A DNA stretch of 64,000 nucleotides from Daphnia pulex (taxonomy: Eukaryota > Arthropoda > Branchiopoda > Diplostraca > Daphniidae). Shown piece by piece: positions 15,159 through 23,229 of this stretch. The position numbers and the translations under genes were made by a program. Location of the stretch: assembly GCF_021134715.1 (NCBI RefSeq), contig NC_060023.1:10416001-10480000 (forward strand), read 5' to 3'. The notes beneath the pieces were generated by a model. The model did no database searches, had not been told where the DNA came from, and saw nothing but the letters and a program-made list of their open reading frames with translations. Position 1 is the stretch's first letter. Every line of letters starts with the position of its first letter.

Positions 15159-15654
15159 ACAAAATTTTGAAAAAAGAAATCTACACTATCAAACTTTCTT
15201 GCTTCAATACCGGTTTTGTTTGAACGAGTTTGTTGGCATCATCCAGGAGTAAAATCACTTTAACATAAGATGCGGTTCAATTTTCTTTACCCTTTACATG
15301 GCACTATTTTTTTTTTAACTGGGTTTGAAGGAAGAAGAGATTCTAATGCGAAATGGTATTCATTTTCCATTTCGTCAGAAACTGGAAATCAGTGTGTTTT
15401 AAAGGACGCAGCGCGATTTCTGTTTCCCAATTAGACCGATCCTCACTGTAGGCAATTTACAGTTAAAATTATGCATGCATTCAGTCCGACTTCTCTCGAA
15501 TGTGGGTTGACAAAAATTTGCACGGATGGCGGATACCTTGCAAATTCGGAGGTCAGTTACATGCTCGGTAAAAAATTGAGTCTCCTGTAATATTAGTTAG
15601 TCTCTAAGGCTGTACACATTGTTTTAGAAGCAGAATAGTTCTGCTAGTTTCCGG

Positions 15655-16062
15655 GTGATGTAATTTATACATTTTCCTACAAAGGTGTTTCCCTTTCGAC
15701 CTTAACTTATACAAAGTATTCCCGTGTGAGCATGAAAATACTAAATAGCAACGTCGGTGAGACATGAGTCTTCCGGTAATTACTTCCATTTGTGGCAACT
15801 GACACACTTAAGGTTTATTTTGTCTGATAAGGTCAAATATCCGAAGACAAGAAATCAATCAAAGTTCCTTATCATGTGGCCATTAACAGTTTGTCGTCGT
15901 TCGTAATTGTGGATGTGTTTTTAGTAAAAGCAGAAATGGAGCTACCGTTAGAAAACAGCTCTCCAGTTATGGTTATTGAGCTCTCTTTTTGTATCTATTT
16001 CTCATTATTCCAATTGTACGATTCGTAATCAGTGTTTGGCGCAAACAAAAACTGTTGCGTAA
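15655..16062 (+). pseudogene. Truncated CYP4 upstream region and exon-1 start
   Basis: Matches 55270-55670, the upstream region and first exon of the CYP4 gene at 55541. The ATG at 15936 opens MELPLENSSPVMVIELSF, parallel to MEFPLENSSPVVVIVLSF. A 1-nt deletion shifts the frame and gives a stop after about 30 codons. Homology ends near 16062, where retinol-saturase 3' sequence takes over. No P450 core exon follows, so it cannot encode an enzyme. Confidence 0.85.
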
Positions 16063-16063
16063 T

Positions 16064-16491
16064 CAACCATACCATAAAATAGTTGGATGTAGGAAAGTGC
16101 GGAGTAACCAACGAGCATTTCCTTATCACTGCAGGTAGTCTCCTTTCTCCTTGTATGGGAGTTATGTCGTCATTCTCTCTGCTTTGCAATTCTTCCAAAT
16201 ATAGCGAACCCTTTGTGCAGTTGACTGTGGATTCTTTCACTTCAAGGGAAGATGAAAAGAAATTGATGGCAGGAAAGGTTTATACAGGCTTGAGTGATTT
16301 CATTGCAATAACCATAACGTTCAAAACGATAGTAAATGTTTTCTTTGGTGCCACGGGTCCATCACTAAGAAAGGTAGAAGAGTAACTAGAAAATTAGGTC
16401 GTCGATGCTTTTTGGTGGCCCGTATAGTTTCTTATGTTGTGCGTATAATTCATACAGGAGAGAATATTTTTTATTTAAGATGGCGCTGGCG
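16064..16491 (-). pseudogene. Retinol-saturase 3'-end fragment
   Basis: A second copy of the 3' flank and last coding exon of the retinol-saturase-like gene. The minus strand reads ...YSLLYELY, then KKLYGPPK and a stop near 16388, like the intact C-terminus. Only about 35 codons remain and homology stops abruptly at 16491. There is no start, FAD fold or upstream exon. It abuts the CYP4 fragment at 15655-16062, making a two-gene scar. Confidence 0.85.
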
Positions 16492-16708
16492 TAATCGTAA
16501 TAGTCATAGCACTTGGTGCTTTTGATAGTGCAAGTTGATTAACTTATATAATATTGGACTTCAGAATTTTTCGACTGATTTTCATGCCATTTTATTGTGT
16601 TCTTTTCATGTTGCTCCTTCCCGTTGCAATCTACAAGGGAGCCCTTGATGGATAATTTAGGTGGAAACCTAATCAAGGAATCACGATTTCTAAAAGAACT
16701 CTTCCGCT

Positions 16709-16990
16709 TGATATGACACCAACGACATCTACTCCTTTATGATAGAGGACATCATGGCTTCCTCTTATAAGTTTAAGAATCTTCACCATTCCACATCTGT
16801 GAAAGCTCCTCGAGATATCAAGAGTTGTCAGAGCAACCTAGAGTCTCGTCAAAAATCGCATGAAGCTAGAAGCCGTCCTCTTCTCTCTCTTGCTGCATTG
16901 TCTCTTCCGGATGGATTGGACTACTACTCCTATGAACGGGCTGTCTCACGTTTCATGAGCGGCGAGGATGATGGTGTGCCGAACATGTAA
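16709..16990 (+). other. Unassigned open frame, possible exon remnant
   Basis: An open stretch starts after a TGA near 16706, with ATG at 16739, and runs 84 codons to a stop. It contains RSRPLLSLAALSLPDGLDYY and ends beside a perfect donor-like AACAT/GTAAGT at 16985. Composition is protein-like (mixed charge, few repeats), unlike the surrounding AT-rich sequence. I do not recognise the family. No matching exon is evident downstream before 17330, so it may be a stranded exon of a lost gene. Flanks 16492-16708 and 16991-17329 show nothing else. Confidence 0.25.
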
Positions 16991-17329
16991 GTCGATCTTG
17001 ATCAACACATTTTGTTTCCTCAATTCTTCCGTGGTCTTCCAAGGATACCAAGTTCGAATTCCTTGCTAACTGGGCAATCATTTTTCTCGAGAGGTGATTA
17101 GATAGAGCTTACAAAATGCATTTGGCTTGTCAAAAAAGAAGAACAGTTATTGCCTTCTACATGCAACGTTGGTCGGAACTGGATGCGGAGAAACTCGATG
17201 TTTACTGTTGACTAATACGTTACCGATATTCCTTGCCCTTGCGCAGCCAGCTCACCCAGATAAACGATGACTCATGTCAAATTATTGATCTCGCAAACAC
17301 TAGGGGGAATAATGTTACCTTATTACTTA

Positions 17330-17960
17330 AATTTCGTTTTTGTTAAACCGTAGCATCAAACATTATATTCTTCTCTAAGTTCAAAGAATGTATGTAAGTT
17401 TTTTTTCGTTAATCTGAATATTTTGTTAATTTATTTTGAATTTCATAGATATGTAATTAAAAATTATACACAATTTTAATATAGGTTAACCGAAATTAAA
17501 TTGTGCTTATCTAAAGTCAATATTTAATTTAATTTTTTAAATAATATTACTGAGTAGCGTGGCTGAGTCGGATAAGTTATGATAAATTGCCCTCTAGCAC
17601 AATGTGGTACTCGTGTTCGACTCTCGTGGGAGGCATAGCTACTTTCTTACTCGGGCTTTTATTATTAATGAAGGTGATGTTGTCAAGATGTTGATGCCTA
17701 AGTTTGGCTATCGTTGACACCGGCGTGTGTCTTAATTATCGTATCCATTTCATCGATTCTTGGTTTAGGTAACACTAAACGGAGACTGCGAAAACGATGG
17801 AAATCCACCACACTGTACCAGCCCAATGAGATTTCCTTAACATCTGCGGTCATCTTCTAACAATTTTTTTAGTAAAATTTTTGCGCAAATATTTACATTA
17901 AGCTATAAGAAGTAAAAAGAAATTGAGGAGACACTTGTTGACTCCGCCCTTCCATGCGCT
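17330..17960 (+). repeat. Left-flank copy of a tRNA-headed repeat segment
   Basis: Matches 54700-55270 in direct orientation over about 0.6 kb: an AT-rich lead, the tRNA-like stretch, then a shared body with the block ACTAAACGGAGACTGCGAAA. The last 30 bases (17925-17954) read GGAGACACTTGTTGACTCCG and on, matching CYP4 exon 4 near 56157-56186 rather than the right-flank copy. Parts of the body recur inverted at 18960-19240 and in every array unit. Confidence 0.75.
17554..17642 (+). tRNA. tRNA-like relic (Ser/Leu-type), probably SINE head
   Basis: GTAGC at the 5' end pairs with GCTAC at the 3' end. TGGCTGAGTCGG fits the A box, and TGTTCGACTCT is close to the B box GGTTCGANNCC. Length (89) and A-box form suggest a class II tRNA ancestor. 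The T-stem does not pair properly and no convincing anticodon arm forms, so it is likely a pseudogene or SINE promoter rather than a working tRNA. Confidence 0.4.
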
Positions 17961-18080
17961 TAAGATCTAATTGATGTTTCACTATGACATTTATGTACAT
18001 TCCAAATTTCCAATAACAGATTTTAAAAATCAAAAAATTTGTTCATATATTTTTACAGCTTATAGTTTAATGTAAGTAAG

Positions 18081-18203
18081 GCGATTTCCACTTTCCGGAA
18101 TTCGAATTTTCAGGCGAATCGAACATCGAAGAAATATTTTTTCACGAAATAACAAATTACGACTGCGAAAATTATCCCAATTTGATGTTGCACGTTGGAA
18201 AGA
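18081..18203 (-). pseudogene. Retinol-saturase exon-1 stub at the array's left edge
   Basis: Only the exon-1 piece is left here, corresponding to 26120-26242. It carries the same 7-bp duplication after the membrane anchor that shifts the frame in all array copies. The remaining exons are cut off by the array boundary. The upstream region to about 18590 parallels 15070-15470, the promoter side of the intact gene. Confidence 0.8.
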
Positions 18204-19137
18204 ATAATTGTCTGAATGAGTATAATTGTCTGCATGCGTCGGCTGTTGTGGATCACTTGCAACTAACTTAAAAAATTGTGATTGGAAATATTTACACTTT
18301 CTTGCTTCAATACCAGTTTTTGTCCAAAGGGGTTTGTTGGCATCATTCTGGAGTAAAATCACTTTAACAGGAGATGGTGTTCAATTTCCTTTTTATGCTT
18401 AAAATGTCATTTTTATGTAGTTGAACTGCGTTTGAAAGGAAAAGATATTCTTGAACGAATTGGTATTCATTTTCACTAAATAGTCGTCAGAAACTGGAAA
18501 TAGTTGTATTATACAGGACGCAGCGCGTTTTCTGTTTCCCAATATAGAAATTCCTCACTGTAAGCAATTTGCAGTCAATATTAGTCTCTATTTCACATGG
18601 GACATGAATATAAAATCATATTTGAATGCGCTTCGATTTCTCTCTAGGGATGTAGGGTACCTCGGGTACAAATTGGTGCCGCATTCTCGCCCAAATTAAG
18701 TCCTATAATACTATTTTGTTCGATTTTGTTTCAATTAAAAAAAAGGTAACGCGCTTGAGATCAAATTTATGTTTCACTCTGACATTTATGTACATTCCAA
18801 ATCTCCAATAGTTGAATAAAAAAACCGAAAATGTGTTCATAAATTTTTACAACTTTAAAAACTAAAATCTCTTAGGCTATAATTTGCGCAAAAATTGAAT
18901 AAAAAGAAAAAAAATTAGGAGATGACCGCCCAATGTAGAAGAAATTTCATGACTTTTAGCCAATTGCTTACGTGTAGCCTCCGTTTAGTTTAACTATTTT
19001 CGGAAACCGTACGATAATTAAGACAAACACTGTGGTTTCAAGACAGCATTTGCCACCAATTGCCAATTGCCGATTGCCGAAAAGTCTTCTCATCTTTTAT
19101 CATCATCATGTCTAATAACACGAGCCCGAGTGAGAAA

Positions 19138-19224
19138 GTAGTTATGCTTCCCATGAGAGTCGAACACAAGTGCCGTGTCATTCTGTGACAATTCACGAAG
19201 ACTTAACTGACTCACCCACCCGAC
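19138..19224 (-). tRNA. tRNA-like relic, unit A
   Basis: The minus strand reads GTGGGTGAGTCAGTTAAG (A-box-like) and TGTTCGACTCTC (B-box-like), related to 17554-17642. The 3' end CATAACTAC no longer pairs with the 5' end, so it is degenerate. Confidence 0.35.
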
Positions 19225-20206
19225 TTAATGTAGTACCATAAAAAGGCAAATTTTGTTGGTATTAGAAGATGATTGGCAGCTGTTTACATACTTATTTCAA
19301 AATTTAAAGTTCATTATTATCGTTTGTTGATTGATTGCAGGGCTCATAGTATTGCTTTAAAGGTGTATAGGCGCCGCCCACCGACTTTCAGACAACCACC
19401 TACAATAACGCATGTCGCACTAGCTTTAAGGGTTTTACTTTTCTAACATAATTAAGTTTTAAGTGTATTTAATTATAGCTTTTCAAAATATCGATTCACC
19501 ATTTTCTACAGTTGTCAATCATCATGACATGCTCGCCGTCGTATATAAAGACAAAATCACAAGTAAAATTAATCTAAAAAAATTTAAATAAATAAACGAA
19601 AGAAAAATTATTCTTTCGACATAGCCATTTTTTAAACATTTCTATGCTCCTATTGGCTAGCGTATAATTTCTCTGTAAGATTGGGACTAATATACCATTT
19701 GTCATAGTTAGGGAAACGTTTTAAAAGAGATTATTTGAATTTGAATGATTTACCAAATTTGGTTGAATCTCGGTTACCATAGAAACGAAGCAGACAAAAA
19801 CCATTTCATTTTCAAAACGGTTAAAGAACCCTTAGTCCTGACCTGACCGTCCTGACATTTCTCTGACACACAAATAAAAAAAAATTATTTCTGGGTTTTA
19901 ACATAGTTCTAAATAAATTTCTTAAAATTCAGTCAATTCCTATCCTTGTGGTTCAGTTTTCAAAATTGTTTTTTAAATCTTACAGGTCTGTGATTATCGA
20001 AGACTCGAATCCATCACCATCTATCCTTTTTTTTCGTGTTTGCTACCACCCTATTAGTAATTTTTTATTATGTTAAAATGTTTTTATTTTCCCTTAAACT
20101 CCAATAGCTCTAAAACAAAAACAGTGAAACAAAACAAGTAAGCAACGGATAAATTGCTAAATAATGAACAATTTGGCAACGGTTAAAATTTAAAATTCAA
20201 ATTCAG

Positions 20207-20220
20207 CCACCAGGGGGACT
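20207..20220 (+). promoter_or_regulatory. CTCF-like motif, unit A
   Basis: CCACCAGGGGGACT agrees with the CTCF core CCASYAGRKGGCRS except near its 3' end. It lies about 600 bases upstream of the ankyrin start, near the first leader exon. Motif match only. Confidence 0.3.
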
Positions 20221-20450
20221 TCCGCTGTATTGCAGCCCAGCATCTCAAGGTCGAGGAAAAAACCGTTAGAAAGTTTCTCGTACTTGTGCCAGGCAGACAT
20301 CGTCAATCAGAGCTCAATAATCTTAGTTGAAATTTCGTAAATTTAAACTTTTTCTACTTCAGAATTGTTTTCTTCTTACTTCAACACGGTAAGCCTCTAT
20401 TTTCTAATTGTTGAGTACAATTACTTACCTAGTTTTGCTAAAATTGGTAG

Positions 20451-20726
20451 AAGAATCAAGTTCATCTCCCAGCATTTTGAAGACTGCTTCCAATTAATCT
20501 TCCACATAGCTATAGCTGGGATTTGTTCCTACTGAATGTTTGTTTCTTCTAACGACAACAAGGTAAACCTTTTTTTTCCCTAATTTTGTATAAATAATAA
20601 CTTGGTTTTTGTAAATTTTTTTAGGAGAATCAAGTACATTTCCCACGGTATTTCGTATTTGAAGACTACTTCCAATTGATCTTCCATCTAGCTGGCATTT
20701 GTTTTATTATTCCATCAAATCAGCAG
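20451..20726 (+). other. Duplicated non-coding leader exons of the ankyrin gene, unit A
   Basis: Two mini-exons with good borders, 20451-20562 and 20625-20726, resemble one another (AGAATCAAG...CATTTCC/CATCTCC, TTGAAGACTGCTTCCAATT, TCTTCCA). An upstream exon ends at 20388 (AACACG/GTAAGC), and the next begins at 20783 and carries the ATG at 20831. This is an internal tandem exon duplication in the predicted 5'UTR. Splicing is inferred from sequence. Confidence 0.5.
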
Positions 20727-20830
20727 GTATTTATCGCATGAAATTCTTCCTTGTATGTGTACTAAAATTTTAAATTTCTCAGAACAGTACTGACTACAGA
20801 CCGTCTGACCAACCCAAAGCACGGAAGAAA

Positions 20831-22429
20831 ATGAGTTCTAAAAGGAAAGCTGATGAAGATGTGACACCTGAATGTCATGATCATGGGAATCCCCCTAAGA
20901 AAAGGAAGAATGATGTTGATTCTCTTCTGCTTGAAGTTGAAAACCAGAATGTGGCTTACTTGAAGTATTTGGTTGAACAAGGAACTGGCAACTTCCCGTT
21001 GAGTGAACAGTGGAGATTAGTATTCATTCCTGCCCTATCTGACACCACTATTTCAGACCAGATCTTTCATATCCTCAAGAAGAAGTACCCAGACATCGAC
21101 CTCATGAAAAAAGAAGAGAAAACAAAAAATCCAGATTGTATGATTCTACCACAGGATGCTGATACAGAGCAGCTCATTGAAGTACTGGAGCTGGTCGGCG
21201 CTGCGTGTGTTTTTTATGGGAACGCAAAAGATCGAAGATACGGCTGGAGCTTCTGGTATAAAGCCACGAATCTGCGAGAAGGCAATGCCATTCCGAAGTC
21301 TACTTTTCTTCAATCTGAAAACCTAAAACTTGCTATGAGGAAAAAACTTGAATTCCAAACTGTTCAAGAATTGGAAGATTTGTTACGGCAGAGGCGAACG
21401 CACTGGGCGACTCAAGCAATCTTCACTTCTCTACGTATTTCGAAGAAGTGTGACTGCTATCAGAAAAGATTCGTTGTCTACAATTTGTTCAAATTCGCTC
21501 TTCAAGGATGGGGGGACCGCAATGTCCCTCGGCCCCGCGCTTTCGCCATATCCCTCACCCTTTTTGAGCTCTTCGGTAAAACAAAATTTTTTGACGAACT
21601 AGTGAAAAATGAAACGAACTTGGAAGATGTGGTCCACTCAACGTTCACCGAATTCTTCAACACCCTGAGGGACCCAGTCAAGAATCAAACAGAACTGGCT
21701 GCAGTATTGACATACGAAAATTTGATGACTTCTCTGGTTTTCTCTTTCGTATACCAGGTGAAAGTTCACGATGACGCTCGAAATGATCAAATCAAAACCA
21801 AAGATTATACGATCAAATCAAAAGCCGACAAGCTTGAAGAAATTTCACAGCTGATTCTTCTTATTCTCAAACTGCTGGTGTCAATTCCGAAATCGAAGAG
21901 TGAAAGCAAGCGATTGAAGATTCAGCTAGAAGTGTACATCAACATCTTTGAACTCAAGCGGGTATCTCAAAAACCGAACCTCTTGCTTAGAGTATGCACG
22001 TCGCACCAAGGAACACCCAACGAGTTCAAGCTGATCAAGTTGTTGCTGAAAGCAGGAGCGGATCCCAACGCTGTAGATCAACAACGCTGCAGCCCTCTTC
22101 ATCTGCTGGCAGACTGTGAACATTTCTCCTCTCGTATGTGGGACGATCCTTCGTATTCTACTCGTGCTGAAAACTTCACTTCGATCGTTCGACTTATCTT
22201 GCATGAAAGATTTCATGACGAACAAGTTAATTTAAGTGGCCAATCAGCATTGGAGCGTATTCAAGCTCTTCTTTCGCGGTATCCAAATGCCGAATTAAGC
22301 CGACTGGTAGTCAATTTCTCGCAGGGTGTTCGTCCGTTATCTTGCATCGCAGCGAAAGAAGCTCGAAGGAATCAACTCCCCTGTGAAGGGTTACCTATGA
22401 CCGTTCAGTCTATGGTTTTGCAGCACTAG
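20831..22429 (+). CDS. Ankyrin-repeat protein with BC-box-like tail, copy A (532 aa)
   Basis: Single coding exon. The N-terminus has two basic clusters, KRK (4-6) and KKRK (23-26), in a bipartite nuclear-signal arrangement. It is followed by a long helical region with no family I recognise. Near 399-430 a clear ankyrin repeat appears (LIKLLLKAGADPNA then SPLHLLA). A second, weaker repeat spans about 440-482. The tail has RPLSCIAAKEARR (501-513), resembling the BC box (S/T/P)LxxxCxxx-hydrophobic of ankyrin/SOCS and Fem1-type substrate adaptors, with Ala in the Cys position. A nuclear ubiquitin-ligase adaptor role is inference. AATAAA occurs at 22544. The ATG follows leader exons and an AG acceptor at 20782. 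This copy has a distinct N-terminus and an intact tail of 24 residues beyond the stop point of copies B-D. Confidence 0.85.
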   Translation: MSSKRKADEDVTPECHDHGNPPKKRKNDVDSLLLEVENQNVAYLKYLVEQGTGNFPLSEQWRLVFIPALSDTTISDQIFHILKKKYPDIDLMKKEEKTKNPDCMILPQDADTEQLIEVLELVGAACVFYGNAKDRRYGWSFWYKATNLREGNAIPKSTFLQSENLKLAMRKKLEFQTVQELEDLLRQRRTHWATQAIFTSLRISKKCDCYQKRFVVYNLFKFALQGWGDRNVPRPRAFAISLTLFELFGKTKFFDELVKNETNLEDVVHSTFTEFFNTLRDPVKNQTELAAVLTYENLMTSLVFSFVYQVKVHDDARNDQIKTKDYTIKSKADKLEEISQLILLILKLLVSIPKSKSESKRLKIQLEVYINIFELKRVSQKPNLLLRVCTSHQGTPNEFKLIKLLLKAGADPNAVDQQRCSPLHLLADCEHFSSRMWDDPSYSTRAENFTSIVRLILHERFHDEQVNLSGQSALERIQALLSRYPNAELSRLVVNFSQGVRPLSCIAAKEARRNQLPCEGLPMTVQSMVLQH

Positions 22430-23229
22430 TTCGTTTCGATACTGAATTAAATTGTTTTCCTTTTTGGCGTCTACACTAACTTCCGAAATTTGTCGTATTG
22501 TTACTTGTCTTTCGTTTGCATCGAATAACAACCTTTGCTTGTGAATAAATAGAACGCGTTAATAACTTATTATCTGATATTTTAGCTCTATTTCTTGCAT
22601 TTTGCACTTGGTTTTCAACTTTTTTCACAAATCTCATAAGTCGAAAAGAACATGCTATGAAGAAGAAGAACTTAGGTTAAAGTAATTTTTCATAATCCTT
22701 AAAACTTAAAAGTAAAAATCCATTACTTCTTTCAATTAATTTGAAGTCACTCTCCTTTCCGCTCCTATCATCTTCGATTTCAATTCGATTGTTCGATTCG
22801 AATTAATTCGAGTGGGAGGTTGGAACATTCCGTACCTTTGGCAACGCAACGCAATTAGGCCTGTTTAAATACAGACGAAGTGACGGACTGACTTTAGTAA
22901 ATAAACAAAATGGGTAGCCTGCAATAGTTTATTGTTTATTCTGTTTCTTGTCATTATTTTTTTTTTCCATTTTAAACGGTAAAAAGAGTAATTTTTGGTT
23001 TAACAAAATTGTAATGCTAAATTTTCTTTTTCTGTAGTCTTCTACTGTATGCTCTCAACTTAATTTTCAAGCGTTAAACTAAAAATCAAAGTCCGTCTAG
23101 GTCTAATCGCCCTACTTCAACCTTCTGTACAAAATACTTATTTAAATTTAAATTTCACTGTTGTACTTGTAAGTATTCACTGTTTATTTTTGCACAGTCT
23201 TTATGTTATTCATAACTTTTTCCCTTTAC
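22430..23229. other. 3' region of ankyrin gene and spacer, unit A
   Basis: 3'UTR with AATAAA at 22544, then AT-rich spacer with no gene. Repeated at 30260, 38162 and 46064. In units B and C a 12-bp insertion lies near 31035 and 38937 compared with units A and D. Confidence 0.6.

Noticed and set aside
17554-17642. Functional tRNA gene
   Set aside because: Acceptor ends pair, but the T-stem and anticodon arm do not form well. Relatives in the array are degenerate, so a relic or SINE head is more likely.
21348-21602. 84-codon frame inside the ankyrin gene
   Set aside because: Out-of-frame overlap within the 532-aa frame. Low-quality composition and no independent signals.
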